A DNA stretch of 64,000 bases from an uncultured Campylobacter sp. (GCF_938030145.1 NZ_CALHGM010000008.1:62001-126000); one strand, 5' to 3'; positions 8,431-17,259 are shown, numbered from the stretch's first letter. Program-made: numbers and translations. The notes: generated from the sequence alone by a model not told the origin.

Positions 8431-9795
8431 CTAGCCCTTCTTTAGCTTCCTAAGCTCACGCAGAACCGCCGCTTTGTTCTTGCTATCTTTTAGCGCATCG
8501 TAGCACTGCGCGAGCAGCTCTAGCGCGTGAGCCAGAGCCTGCTTGTAAGCCGGCAGCTGCTGATATGCAAAAAGCGCCGCCGCATCGTCTCTCATCGCCG
8601 CGAAATGTCTCAGCGCCGCAGACGGATCGCCGCGTATCATCGCGATCTCGCCTAAAATTTCGTGTCCGTCGTAGCCCGAGTGCTCGTAGGCGGTGCCGCG
8701 CATGCTCTCGTAGAGCTTTACCGATCTGTTCGCGTAATCCTGCGCCGCGGCTAGATTTTTCTGCGCATAGCTCGCAGAAATTTTACTCGCGCCCGCCTCT
8801 TTGTAAATAGCCAAAAATTGTCGCGCGATCTGTAGATAAAGCCCGCCCGTATCGGGCTCCGTCGCATCCGAAAGCTCCGCTGCGGCAAGCAGATGCTCTA
8901 GCGCGGCGGCACACTCGCCCAGCCCCGCATACAGCTGCGCGTAATCCCGCGCGAGCGAAGCCCTACGCGCGCGCTCGTCCGATCCGTCCTCTATAAACGG
9001 GCGCAGATGCAAGCAGTGCGCCTCCCATTCGGCCAAATCTCGCAGTGCACGACGCTTGGGCTCGGGCGCCGGCTCATTCAAAGCGGAGCCAGCCTTAGCG
9101 CGCAGATACTCGCACGCGCCGCTAGCTCTGCCTTCGGCCTCGTAGGGATCGGGTGTGAGCGTTTGCAGTCGGGCGAAAATCTCCTCCGCACGCACGGGAT
9201 CGCTCTGTAAAAACATAGTCCAAACAAACAGCGCCCGCCCATACTCGCGCACAGCGCCCTTACGATCGCCGCGAGCCTCGTAGATGCGCCCGAATGTATA
9301 AGCGCTCTCGTAATTTACGGCATCGGCATATATCTCCGCCACCCCGCTTTGCATGGAGCTCGCGTCCGTCGCTAGCGAGATCGCGGCGTCGGTATCGCCG
9401 CGCTGCAGCGCGATGCGCGCGCGGACAAATCTGCTAAAAATCCGCCCTACTTCGATGTGCTTTAGCTCGCTAAGCTCCTGTGCCCGCACGGCAAGCTCTT
9501 CGGCGCGAGAGATCTCTTTGGCAAGCAGCGCTCGATCGGCATTTTCTAGCAATCCCCAAATTTCGCGCATAGAAGACGCGGTGGAATTTTTAGTGGCGAC
9601 ATTCGCGGAGGCTGTGTTTTTTGGAGCGGAAATCTCGGACGGGGCGGGATTTTTGACGGCATTTCCTGCACCGGTATAATTTGCGACGTCCCCAGCGGAG
9701 GCACCGTTTGCGGCATGGGTGTTTTCGGCAGGCGGCGGGACCTGCGCGCAGGCCGCAAAAAACAAGCCGAGCGCGACGTAAGGTAAAATTTTCAT
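8431..9795 (-). CDS. TPR-type lipoprotein, function unknown
   Basis: A 454-residue predicted lipoprotein: the signal peptide ends in LFFAAC with C16 as the lipid-anchored residue. Residues 25-77 are a low-complexity Asn/Ala/Ser/Thr-rich linker. The rest is alpha-helical with repeated Ala-rich helix pairs typical of tetratricopeptide repeats, for example around 105-145, 163-190 and 375-415, ending with CYDALKDSKNKAAVLRELRKL. TPR lipoproteins usually scaffold envelope complexes; I do not recognise the specific family. ATG at 9795 follows AAAGGT. It is flanked on both sides by direct copies of a dispersed repeat. Confidence 0.7.
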   Translation of the reverse strand: MKILPYVALGLFFAACAQVPPPAENTHAANGASAGDVANYTGAGNAVKNPAPSEISAPKNTASANVATKNSTASSMREIWGLLENADRALLAKEISRAEELAVRAQELSELKHIEVGRIFSRFVRARIALQRGDTDAAISLATDASSMQSGVAEIYADAVNYESAYTFGRIYEARGDRKGAVREYGRALFVWTMFLQSDPVRAEEIFARLQTLTPDPYEAEGRASGACEYLRAKAGSALNEPAPEPKRRALRDLAEWEAHCLHLRPFIEDGSDERARRASLARDYAQLYAGLGECAAALEHLLAAAELSDATEPDTGGLYLQIARQFLAIYKEAGASKISASYAQKNLAAAQDYANRSVKLYESMRGTAYEHSGYDGHEILGEIAMIRGDPSAALRHFAAMRDDAAALFAYQQLPAYKQALAHALELLAQCYDALKDSKNKAAVLRELRKLKKG

Positions 9796-10410
9796 AGGCG
9801 ACCTTTGGAATTTTAGCCCGATTATAGCAAAACAAAGTTTAAATTCCGCGGCAGCGGAGCCTGCGTAGAGCGGATCGAGCCTAGATGAAATTTTAAAATT
9901 CTGCCGAGCGACATTAGTAAGCCACGCAAGTTTGGGCGCGGGCTTGCGTACGGCTCGATAGCAAAATTAGAAATCGCGTGAGTTTTGAGGCTTAGCGCGG
10001 CTCGGTATGACTTGATGCGAACGGGGGCCGCGATAAAACAGCACCCAAGGCTATCTCTTGCATGCGCCCGCCTACGCTCACTCGCACAGATGACAGCTCT
10101 TTAAACGGCGAGTTTGAAATTTTAAAATTTAGCGTAGCCGCAACGATATTAAATTTAAACGCTGCGTAAGCGTAGCAGGTCAAGTAAGGTCTTTTATCAA
10201 GCCGCCCGCGACAAAAGTCATATCGGACGTTTGAACGCACGCGGCTGCAAAAGCTGCAATGAAATTTGGAAAAATTCCGAAGAATTAGAAAAAATTGAAG
10301 CTACTTAACGCTCGCCGTTAAGACTTCCGCTCCCTTTCTCTCTTTAAATTCCGCTTCAGAAAGACCATTATTAGCGCATTTGCGCTACTACTTTCAGAAA
10401 TTTGATCATT
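9796..10410. other. gene-free spacer, 615 bp
   Basis: No supported gene. It holds the second copy of the dispersed repeat and several AAATTTTAAAATTT-type palindromic words. Confidence 0.5.
9929..10048. repeat. dispersed repeat, copy 2
   Basis: Second copy of the repeat at 7926-8034, with a 32-bp identical core at 9951-9982 and similar sequence for a further 60-70 bp. It lies upstream of the TPR lipoprotein gene. Confidence 0.8.
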
Positions 10411-10626
10411 TTAGTTTTTACTTTGCTCAAAGCCCAAAGAAGCGTTTCTGCAATCTTTGTCAACCTTTTCGCTTCTGCGTTCCATTTTTTTGCATTCAGC
10501 AATACGTTCTTTAGCTATTTGCGGATTTTCCTTAAAATAAGAAATTGTTCTCGGTTCATCCTCTCCGCATCCGGCAAGACCCAAACCTACGATAGCCATA
10601 AGGCTCAACAAAAAAATTCGTCTCAT
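10411..10626 (-). CDS. EexN-family small lipoprotein
   Basis: A 71-residue lipoprotein precursor with lipobox LGLAGC (C20). The mature part, with ISYFKENP, IAECKKM and KDCRNA spaced as in the family, matches EexN proteins, named from plasmid entry-exclusion lipoproteins but common as chromosomal copies in Campylobacter. Two conserved cysteines (C45 and C59 region) probably form a disulfide. The start ATG at 10626 has AAAAGGAG upstream, and TACAAT about 35 bp further up is a plausible -10. No conjugation genes are nearby, so an entry-exclusion role is not supported by context. Confidence 0.75.
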   Translation of the reverse strand: MRRIFLLSLMAIVGLGLAGCGEDEPRTISYFKENPQIAKERIAECKKMERRSEKVDKDCRNASLGFEQSKN

Positions 10627-10713
10627 TTTTTCTCCTTTTAAATGGTGCCTAATTGTATATTTATTAAACTTAATTTTCGTTTTTTATATTGTCTTTTAAA
10701 GCAGAATAAATTC

Positions 10714-10735
10714 TCGGGCGGCGCAAACCGCCCGA
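10714..10735 (-). terminator. hairpin terminator after the aldehyde dehydrogenase gene
   Basis: TCGGGCGG and CCGCCCGA form a perfect 8-bp stem with a 6-base loop, about 29 bp beyond the stop codon. The minus-strand tail GAATTTATT is only moderately T-rich. Confidence 0.6.
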
Positions 10736-10763
10736 AACGTAGCCCGAAGTACCGCGTTAAGCC

Positions 10764-12230
10764 TTACTGCTCGTAAAAGCCGCTCGGTTTAGAGATCGTG
10801 TCGATGTAGATGTTTTTGGTCTGGGTGTAGTGATCCAGGATCATCTTGTGCGTCTCGCGACCGATGCCCGATTCTTTGTAGCCGCCAAACGGCGCGCCGG
10901 CGTGGATCTGGTTGTAGGTATTGACCCACACGCGACCCGTCTCAAGCAGGCGTGCGACCGTGAGCGCTTTTGCGATGTCGCGCGTAAATACGGCGCCGCC
11001 TAGTCCGTAGAGGCTGTCGTTCGCCATGCGGACGAGCTCGTCTTGATCTTTAAATTTAATCACGACGCCCACAGGACCGAAGATCTCCTCTTGCGCGACT
11101 CGCATGTCGTTGCGTACGTCCACGAGTAGCGTAGGCTCTACGAAAGCCTCTCCCGCGCTATGTCGCTTGCCGCCCACGGCGATCTTAGCGCCCTCTTCTA
11201 CGCCGATTTTTACATACTCTAAAATTTTATCGGCTTGCTTTTTGTTGATCTGGCATCCCATCTGAGTGTTCGGATCGAGCGGATCGCCCACCTTGATGCG
11301 CTTAAATTTCTCCACGAGCGCCGGTACGAATTTATCGTAGATGCCCTCCTGCACGAAGATCCTACTTCCCGCGCAGCAGACCTGGCCTTGGTTGAAAAGA
11401 ATTCCCAGCTGCACGCCGTCGATCGCAACGTCGAAGTCGCAATCGTCAAAGATGATATTTGCGCTCTTGCCGCCAAGCTCAAGCGTAGCAGGGATGATCT
11501 TTTGCGCTGCGGCTAGCGCGATGCCTCTGCCGACCTCGGTCGAGCCAGTGAATGCAAGCTTATCGAGCCCTTTGTGAGTACGGACGAACTCGCCTGCCTT
11601 GCTTCCCTTGCCGGTTACGACGTTGATGACGCCCTTTGGAAGCAGCGGCGCGATTAGGCGGATGAACTCCAAAATGCTAAGGCTGGTTTCGGAGCTTGGC
11701 TTAAATACGCACGTATCGCCCGCGGCAAGTAACGGAGCGAGCTTCCACGCGCCCATCAAAAACGGGAAATTCCACGGCACGATCTGTCCTACTACGCCGA
11801 TCGGCTCGCGTAAAACGACGGATAGATAGCGCTCTTTTAACATATTGGCGCTGCCCTCCTCGCCCAAGATCACGCCCGCAAAATAGCGGAAATGCTCGAT
11901 CGACCACGCTACGTCGACCGCGCGCGTCTCGCGGATCGGCTTGCCGTTGTCGATAGTCTCTACGGTCGCGATAAACTCGGCGTTTTGCTCTAAGACGTCG
12001 GCGATCTTATTTAGCAGCGCGCTGCGCTCATAAACGCTGGTGCGACGGAAGCTCTCAAACGCCTTGCGCGCCGCGGCGACCGCTCTATCGACGTCCGCCT
12101 TGCTAGCATCTGCGATCTTTGAAATTTTCTCGCCAGTAGCGGGATTAAAAACGTCTAGACTCGCGCCACCTTCGGCATCGACGAACTCGCCGTCGATGAA
12201 AAGCTTATAGCTTGGTTGGATTGTAGCCAT
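10764..12230 (-). CDS. NAD(P)-dependent aldehyde dehydrogenase
   Basis: A 488-residue cytoplasmic enzyme of the aldehyde dehydrogenase superfamily, normal length. It has the PWNFPF motif (152-157), the cofactor loop FTGSTEVG (227-234), catalytic base E251 in LELGGKS, and the nucleophile C285 in NQGQVCCAGSR. EEIFGPV (residues 383-389) and the C-terminal GGYKESGIGRE are also present. It oxidises an aldehyde to the acid; acetaldehyde or another short aldehyde is likely but not determined. ATG at 12230 follows AAGGAG. It is monocistronic, ahead of its own terminator and preceded by a repeat-rich spacer. Confidence 0.93.
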   Translation of the reverse strand: MATIQPSYKLFIDGEFVDAEGGASLDVFNPATGEKISKIADASKADVDRAVAAARKAFESFRRTSVYERSALLNKIADVLEQNAEFIATVETIDNGKPIRETRAVDVAWSIEHFRYFAGVILGEEGSANMLKERYLSVVLREPIGVVGQIVPWNFPFLMGAWKLAPLLAAGDTCVFKPSSETSLSILEFIRLIAPLLPKGVINVVTGKGSKAGEFVRTHKGLDKLAFTGSTEVGRGIALAAAQKIIPATLELGGKSANIIFDDCDFDVAIDGVQLGILFNQGQVCCAGSRIFVQEGIYDKFVPALVEKFKRIKVGDPLDPNTQMGCQINKKQADKILEYVKIGVEEGAKIAVGGKRHSAGEAFVEPTLLVDVRNDMRVAQEEIFGPVGVVIKFKDQDELVRMANDSLYGLGGAVFTRDIAKALTVARLLETGRVWVNTYNQIHAGAPFGGYKESGIGRETHKMILDHYTQTKNIYIDTISKPSGFYEQ

Positions 12231-12483
12231 GCTTACTCCTTACGTGAAATATGACATTTAATATTATATATCCGCGGCGATTAATGCGGCATAAATTTCG
12301 GAGCGAAAATCGGTTAAAATTTTGTGGTGTGTAAATTTGAGAAGTAGCGCGGCGTGCGCGAAATTTTAAAATTTGATCTGCGCGCGCGATACGTGGGCTT
12401 TTGAGCAGTTTAGAAGCGGCGTGAAATTTAAGTCGTCGCGAGCGATGAAATTTCAAAAGGTAACGTTTATGAAACGAGAGCGG

Positions 12484-12640
12484 GAATTTGGCTGCGTGAA
12501 ATTTTAGAATTCGGCTTTGCTAAATTTTGAAATTCGGTTGCGTTAAAATTTTAAAATTTGGCTCCGTCGGAATTTTGAATTCGGCTTCGTTAAAATTTTG
12601 AAATTTTGTAAGGTAAAATTTTAGAAACATTTTGCGGAAT
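12484..12640. repeat. degenerate tandem array of ~23-bp units
   Basis: Five to six head-to-tail units resembling TTTTGAAATTCGGCTTCG preceded by TTAAAA. Unit starts are spaced about 22-25 bp; examples are AGAATTCGGCTTTGC, GAAATTCGGTTGCG, AAAATTTGGCTCCG and GAATTCGGCTTCG. The units drift in both AT and GC halves, so this is an old or rapidly diverging array. Confidence 0.75.
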
Positions 12641-12660
12641 AAATTTCTAAAACTATCTTT
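12641..12660. repeat. 20-bp repeat, copy 1
   Basis: AAATTTCTAAAACTATCTTT is repeated exactly at 12789-12808, 148 bp away, in the same orientation. A third, partial match (AAATTTCTAAAATAT) lies at about 12765. Confidence 0.85.
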
Positions 12661-12788
12661 GGCGGAGCGGGCGAGCGGTTTAAATTACGACGTACGGCGA
12701 TCGGATCTGCGATTGTGCTTCAAACTATAGCCTGCCCATAAAATTTTAAAATTTTGTGGAGTAAAATTTCTAAAATATTTTTGAGATA

Positions 12789-12808
12789 AAATTTCTAAAA
12801 CTATCTTT
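12789..12808. repeat. 20-bp repeat, copy 2
   Basis: Exact second copy of the 20-bp sequence at 12641-12660. Confidence 0.85.
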
Positions 12809-13005
12809 CGCGCAAGCTTTGCAAGCCCATAACGCTTGCTTGTAAGGCTCCGCTTGGTACGGGCGACATCCGAGCAAGACGAAAGTGCGGCGCCGAAAGC
12901 AGCCGCAAGCGTTTCGCAGAAGCAGATACAGGCGGCGCATACCCGCTTTCGCTCGTAGCTTCTCGATCACAGAGGGCACAACCGCTCCGGCGCGCAACTC
13001 GGAAT

Positions 13006-13020
13006 GGGGGGGGGGGGGGG
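13006..13020 (+). repeat. homopolymeric run of 15 G
   Basis: Fifteen consecutive G follow GGAAT and precede TAACTG. Long G runs in Campylobacter slip during replication and cause phase variation of surface genes. Here no recognisable gene spans the run. Confidence 0.9.
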
Positions 13021-13343
13021 TAACTGTTCGCGCGGCTCGTGTGCACAGCTTCGGACGCAGAAGTGCAACCACTCTAGCGCAATCGGACGTAGGGAAGATA
13101 GCTATTCACCGCGGCTCGTGCACAACTCATACTCAGGAGCGCAATCGCCCGCACCGCAATTTAGACACAGTGATCCAACTGCTCGCGCTACGGCTCGCGA
13201 CCCGTTTGAGCGCAGGGGAGGACAACCGCTCTGCGTGTATCAGGCTTATTCAAGCCAAAAAATCGAACCGGGTATACGAAATCTCCGTCCCCGCAAAAGC
13301 CGTGTTCAGACTTTTTTAGCCGAGAGATCAAACCGCTAAAATT

Positions 13344-14093
13344 TTAAAATTTAGGCTCGAAAAAGGTATCTTCGTGGATGTTGGCGAAGGCGGCTTGCAG
13401 GCTGATAAAAAACCTCGGATGGGCCTTTTCGTACTGCGCCAAAAGCTCCTTCGTAGCGGCGCGAGCGGTGGGTTCCTTGCCGCCGTATTGCCTCGCGGGA
13501 CAGACCTCCTCCTCGCGCATAATCGGAAGCTCGTTATCTCTGGCGCAGGCTGCGATTTGACGCTCGCGCGTGAGAATGAACGGGCGGATGATCACAAGCC
13601 CGTTTTCGGCGACATAGCGCGGAGCGAGAGTTCGAAGCGCGCCGTTGAAGGTAAAATTCATAAAAAAGCTCTCCGCAGCGTCGTCGAGGTGGTGGGCGAT
13701 GGCGATCTTATTAAAGCCGTGCTCAAGCGCGTAGGAGTAAATGTATCCGCGCCTCATACGCGAGCAAAAACTGCAAAACGTGGTGTTCGCGCGGATTTTT
13801 TTCTTTCCGAATTCAAAAATTTTAGTATCGATTATCTCGTAGGGGATCTCGTGCTCTTTAAAATGGGCGCTTATCTCGCGCAGATCCTCGCCGATACCGT
13901 AGGTGACGGTGGCAGCTCGAAACTCCCAATCTAACGGGCTTACGCTTTGGAAGTGCTTCAGCACGTGCGCCAAACTCATGCTGTCCTTACCGCCACTAAG
14001 AGCTAGTAAAATTTTATCGCCGCACTCGAACATCTTGTATTTGGCGTTGGTTTGTCCGACGCGGCGCAGTAGTTTTTTGGAGAGGTTTATCAT
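13344..14093 (-). CDS. ttcA: TtcA-family tRNA 2-thiocytidine synthase
   Basis: A 249-residue PP-loop ATPase. SGGKDS at 33-38 is the ATP-pyrophosphatase loop, C107-x2-C110 (CSFC) plus a later cysteine (EEVCPAR) fit the iron-sulfur ligands of TtcA, and HHLDDAAE is the conserved central motif. The family thiolates C32 of certain tRNAs. The start ATG at 14093 overlaps the stop of mtnN by 4 bp, so it is the last gene of the fabD-mtnN-ttcA unit. An iron-sulfur TtcA-type thiolase is a better fit than TilS because of the CxxC pair. Confidence 0.85.
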   Translation of the reverse strand: MINLSKKLLRRVGQTNAKYKMFECGDKILLALSGGKDSMSLAHVLKHFQSVSPLDWEFRAATVTYGIGEDLREISAHFKEHEIPYEIIDTKIFEFGKKKIRANTTFCSFCSRMRRGYIYSYALEHGFNKIAIAHHLDDAAESFFMNFTFNGALRTLAPRYVAENGLVIIRPFILTRERQIAACARDNELPIMREEEVCPARQYGGKEPTARAATKELLAQYEKAHPRFFISLQAAFANIHEDTFFEPKF

Positions 14094-14788
14094 AACCTTT
14101 CGATCATTTTTAGGACGAAATTTGCGCTCGTTTGCGCGCTTTTTACCATAAACTCGTCAAAATCGAACTCGGCTTTGTGTCCCGCCTCGTCGCTTATTGC
14201 GCGCAGCACGCAAAACGGCACGCCCAGCGCGTCGCATACCTGCGCTACGCTCGCTCCCTCCATCTCGACCGCGCTCGCATCAAACGTCCGCTCGATCCAG
14301 CTCTTGCGCTCCTCGCCGCTTACGAACTGATCGCCGCTAGCGATGATGCCCGATTTTAGCGTGATGCCTAGCTGCTCGGCGACGCTTTGCGCGATGGAAT
14401 TTAGCTTCGCATCGGTTTGAACCGAAATTTTACTTCCCGGCACGAATCCGTGCGGATGCCCAAACGCCGTGATATCCAGATCGTGCTGCACGAGCGAGGT
14501 AGCGTATAAAATTTCGCCGATTTTAATGCCGCGCTTCAAAGCCCCCGCAACGCCCGTAAAAATGAGCGCGCGCGCGCCGAATTTCTCGATCATAACCGTA
14601 GCGGTCAGGGCGGAATTTACCTTGCCGATCTTCGAATATGCGATCACAAGATCGTGGCCGTTAAGCTTAGCGGCGTAGAATTTATTATTCGCGTGCTCCA
14701 CAGCTTCCACGCTCACGCCCCGCTCGCGCAGCGCGGATAGCAGCGGCTCGATCTCTTCGGGCATGGCGCCTAAGATCGCAACTTTCAT
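14090..14788 (-). CDS. mtnN: 5'-methylthioadenosine/S-adenosylhomocysteine nucleosidase
   Basis: A 232-residue nucleosidase of normal length. It starts MKVAILGAMPEEIEPLL, contains FTGVAGAL (77-84), SGDQFVSG (147-154), and the EMEGASVAQVC motif with the purine-binding Glu pair, followed by RAISDEAG with the catalytic Asp. It removes adenine from SAH and MTA, and in Campylobacterota also from aminodeoxyfutalosine for menaquinone synthesis. It overlaps fabD and ttcA by 4 bp on each side. RBS AAGGAG precedes ATG at 14788. Confidence 0.93.
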   Translation of the reverse strand: MKVAILGAMPEEIEPLLSALRERGVSVEAVEHANNKFYAAKLNGHDLVIAYSKIGKVNSALTATVMIEKFGARALIFTGVAGALKRGIKIGEILYATSLVQHDLDITAFGHPHGFVPGSKISVQTDAKLNSIAQSVAEQLGITLKSGIIASGDQFVSGEERKSWIERTFDASAVEMEGASVAQVCDALGVPFCVLRAISDEAGHKAEFDFDEFMVKSAQTSANFVLKMIERL

Positions 14789-15729
14789 CCATTCTCCTTT
14801 GCAAATTTTACAAACTCGTCTAGGCTCGCAAGATCCGTGATGCTGAAGGTCGGCTTTTGCGTGATCTTTTTGTTTATCCCTTTTAAAACCGCCGCGCCGA
14901 ACTCGACGAAGCAGTCCGTCTCGCCCTCATAATTTTTGATGCTTTGCTTGTAAAGTACGGGGCCGATAAGCTGGGCTTTCAGCAGCTCTAGCGCTTCGGA
15001 TTTCGTCGTGTATGCGCGCGCCGTAGCATTAGCGACGACGGGGGCAAAGCTCTCTTTTAGCGCGGGGCGTAAAAATTCCAAAAGCTCGTCGCTGGCGCTT
15101 TGTAGCATAGGGCAGTGGCTCGCGACGCTCATATTCAGTAGCATTGCGCGCTTTGCACCCGCGGCTTTAAACTCGCCCTCAAGCGCTGCGAGATCATCTT
15201 TTTTGCCAGCGACCACGATCTGCCCGTCGCAGTTATAATTCGCCGCCCAAACCTGCTTGCCTGCGCTCGTCGCATCCGCGCAAATTTTTTCAACCGCCTC
15301 GTCGGCAAGAGCCAAGATCACCATCATTCCGGCACCTTTGCCCTCGCAGGCGCTCTGCATAAGCCTGCCGCGAATATTTACTAGCTTTAGCATCTGCTTC
15401 GGCTCCATGCCTCCCGCAGCGCTTAGCGCGCTAAACTCGCCCAGCGAATGTCCGAGTAAAAACTGCGGAGCGATGTTAAGCTTTTCTTGATCCGCTCTTT
15501 CTTGCAGCGCCGCAAGCGCCATCATAGAATTTAATGCAATCGCGGGTTGCGTAAATTCCGAAACGTCGAGCTTATCGCTAGGCTCAAACAGTAAATTTTT
15601 AAAATCAATGTCGGTAAAGTCTGAAGCCTCATCCAAAAGCGCGCACGCAGAGGCGGAGTTCTCATAAAACTCCCTGCCCATGCCTACGCTTTGGCAGCCC
15701 TGCCCCGGGAAGATAAAAGCAAATTTCAT
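14785..15729 (-). CDS. fabD: malonyl-CoA:ACP transacylase
   Basis: A 314-residue acyltransferase: FPGQGCQSVGMG at 7-18, the GHSLGEFSAL motif with nucleophile S95, and a catalytic His in SVASHCPM. It loads malonate onto ACP for fatty acid synthesis. The start ATG at 15729 follows AGGA and lies 10 bp after slyD; it is cotranscribed with mtnN and ttcA downstream. Confidence 0.93.
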   Translation of the reverse strand: MKFAFIFPGQGCQSVGMGREFYENSASACALLDEASDFTDIDFKNLLFEPSDKLDVSEFTQPAIALNSMMALAALQERADQEKLNIAPQFLLGHSLGEFSALSAAGGMEPKQMLKLVNIRGRLMQSACEGKGAGMMVILALADEAVEKICADATSAGKQVWAANYNCDGQIVVAGKKDDLAALEGEFKAAGAKRAMLLNMSVASHCPMLQSASDELLEFLRPALKESFAPVVANATARAYTTKSEALELLKAQLIGPVLYKQSIKNYEGETDCFVEFGAAVLKGINKKITQKPTFSITDLASLDEFVKFAKENG

Positions 15730-15738
15730 AAAAAAGTC

Positions 15739-16389
15739 CTAATGCTCGTGATGGTGTCCGCCGCAGCACTCGTGATCTTTCCCGTGATCGTGACCTCCGC
15801 AGCATTCATGACCGTCTGCATGCCCATGGCCTCCGCAGCATTCATGATCTCCCGCGTGATCGTGCCCGTGCCTGCCGCAACACTCGTGCCCCTCGTGATG
15901 ATGGTCGTGTCCGCAGCCGCAGCTGTGCGCGCCCTCCGGCTGTCCGGTAAGAATTTCGTCCGCCGTCGCTTCGCGGTTCTCGACGATTTTTATATTAAAT
16001 TCCAGTTCCTTGCCCGCATATGGGTGGTTAAAGTCGATAGTAACGTCCTGCTCGCCGATAGCTTTGACGCTCACGCGGGTAGTCGCGCCGTCCTCCGCCT
16101 GACCGAAAAGCTCCATGCCTACCGCCAGATCGATACCCGCAAACTGCTCTTTAGGTAGGATCTGCACGGCGTCCTGCTTATACTCGCCGACCCCGTCGCT
16201 CGGGCTTATGCGAACAGTTTTGCTCTCGCCCGCTTGTAGATTTAAAATTTCATCTTCCAGCTTTTGGATGATTTGATCTTTGCCACTAAGAAAGGCGATC
16301 GGGTCGGAGTTTAAATTTGACTCTAAAATTTCGCCGGTTTTGCCGTCTTTTAGCTCATAATACATCTTTATAACTCGGTTGTTAGCCAT
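15739..16389 (-). CDS. slyD: SlyD-type FKBP peptidyl-prolyl isomerase with a metal-binding tail
   Basis: A 216-residue protein. Residues 1 to about 148 form the FKBP fold with the inserted flap domain (DNHPYAGK-like FNHPYAGKELEF at 119-130 region). The last ~65 residues consist almost only of His, Cys, Gly, Asp and Glu, with four repeats of HECCG-type units separated by GHDH or HGHADG. SlyD tails of this kind bind nickel and pass it to hydrogenase maturation factors HypA/HypB. The tail here has double Cys in each unit, which is richer than in the E. coli protein. ATG at 16389 follows CAGGAG. Confidence 0.92.
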   Translation of the reverse strand: MANNRVIKMYYELKDGKTGEILESNLNSDPIAFLSGKDQIIQKLEDEILNLQAGESKTVRISPSDGVGEYKQDAVQILPKEQFAGIDLAVGMELFGQAEDGATTRVSVKAIGEQDVTIDFNHPYAGKELEFNIKIVENREATADEILTGQPEGAHSCGCGHDHHHEGHECCGRHGHDHAGDHECCGGHGHADGHECCGGHDHGKDHECCGGHHHEH

Positions 16390-16439
16390 AGCTTTCTCCT
16401 GTTTAAAATTTTATTCTTGAGTTTGTATTTAAATTTAGG

Positions 16440-17258
16440 TTATCTAGTGGGCGCAGCTTTAGCTTCTTTGGAATCTGGGTATGAAGCCTTTAGCGCTTTG
16501 TAGAATTTATTTGCGCTGTCTTTATCGCCGATCTTATCGAAGCTGATCGCGGTGTGATAGAGGAGCTTTGGGGTGTAGTCTTGGCTCTCGTTGTGTGAAA
16601 TACTCTTTTTGTAATAGTTTATCGCTTCTGCGTATAAGCCGGAAAAATATGAAATTTCGCCCAGCATATAGTTTGCCTTAGCGGGCTTGTAATTTTTAGA
16701 TACTAAATAATTGTAGCGCTCTTTTGCGCCCGAATAGTCTTTTTTGGCGTATAAAGTGTCAGCCTCTTTTAATACTGAAGCTTGATCTTTTGATTTAAAA
16801 TCGGAATCTGATTTTGTACTAGCAGGGACTGAAGCAGTGCCTGCGTCTAATTCAGCGTTTTTTTTTACGCTGCTGCCGCTACCTAATTTTTTATTAATTT
16901 CAGCAATTTGGGCTTTTATAGTAGCGATGTCTCGTTTCATCTGATCTAGCTCGCTGTTACCTTGGCTCTTGCCCGTAGTACGAATTTCTAGATCCGCCAC
17001 CCTGTTTTCCAAGTTCGAAATTTTAGAATTTGTTCCTTCAAGGACGCTTCGCAAACCTTCGACACTCTCGCGTGTATTATCTACACTAGTTTGCATCTCG
17101 CTTATACGCTTGCGATTATCGCGCAATACTTGTTCGTTTTCAGTTAACCCGTAAGAGCTGCCTGAATCAATATTGCCAGCATCAAATGCGGAAGTTTCTG
17201 CATTTAAAAAAGTGGCAGCTCCCAAAAGAGCCGCCACCGTGAAATTTTTAAATTTCAA
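16440..17258 (-). CDS. cpoB: CpoB/YbgF-type cell division coordinator, TTG start
   Basis: A 272-residue periplasmic protein. The best start is a TTG at 17258, two bases after the pal stop codon, since it gives a signal peptide KFKNFTVAALLGAATFLNA; no ATG start lies between the pal stop and this point, and upstream extension would run into pal. Residues about 40-110 form a coiled coil (NEQVLRDNRKRISEMQ and on), then a Ser/Lys linker, and the C-terminal third contains tetratricopeptide repeats (DTLYAKKDYSGAKERYNYLV and following). It coordinates Tol-Pal constriction with peptidoglycan synthesis. It is the last tol-pal gene. Confidence 0.85.
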   Translation of the reverse strand: MKFKNFTVAALLGAATFLNAETSAFDAGNIDSGSSYGLTENEQVLRDNRKRISEMQTSVDNTRESVEGLRSVLEGTNSKISNLENRVADLEIRTTGKSQGNSELDQMKRDIATIKAQIAEINKKLGSGSSVKKNAELDAGTASVPASTKSDSDFKSKDQASVLKEADTLYAKKDYSGAKERYNYLVSKNYKPAKANYMLGEISYFSGLYAEAINYYKKSISHNESQDYTPKLLYHTAISFDKIGDKDSANKFYKALKASYPDSKEAKAAPTR

Positions 17259-17259
17259 A

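Larger units (their letters stand above)
12231..13343. other. repeat-rich gene-free region, 1.1 kb
   Basis: No gene is supported on either strand. The left part is AT-rich and holds a degenerate ~23-bp array and two copies of a 20-bp repeat. The right part is GC-rich, with a 15-G run and short repeated phrases (for example CGCGGCTCGTG at 13031 and 13110). It may be the remnant of a decayed gene, but no protein family is recognisable. Confidence 0.6.

Noticed and set aside
10411..10626. Plasmid or conjugative element suggested by the EexN name
   Set aside because: EexN-like lipoproteins are common in Campylobacter chromosomes and no transfer genes are present.
12885..13319. Overlapping plus-strand frames around the G run
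   Set aside because: Arg/Ala/Ser-rich composition typical of shadow frames in GC-rich DNA, no start signals and no family match; the G run alone does not make it a gene.
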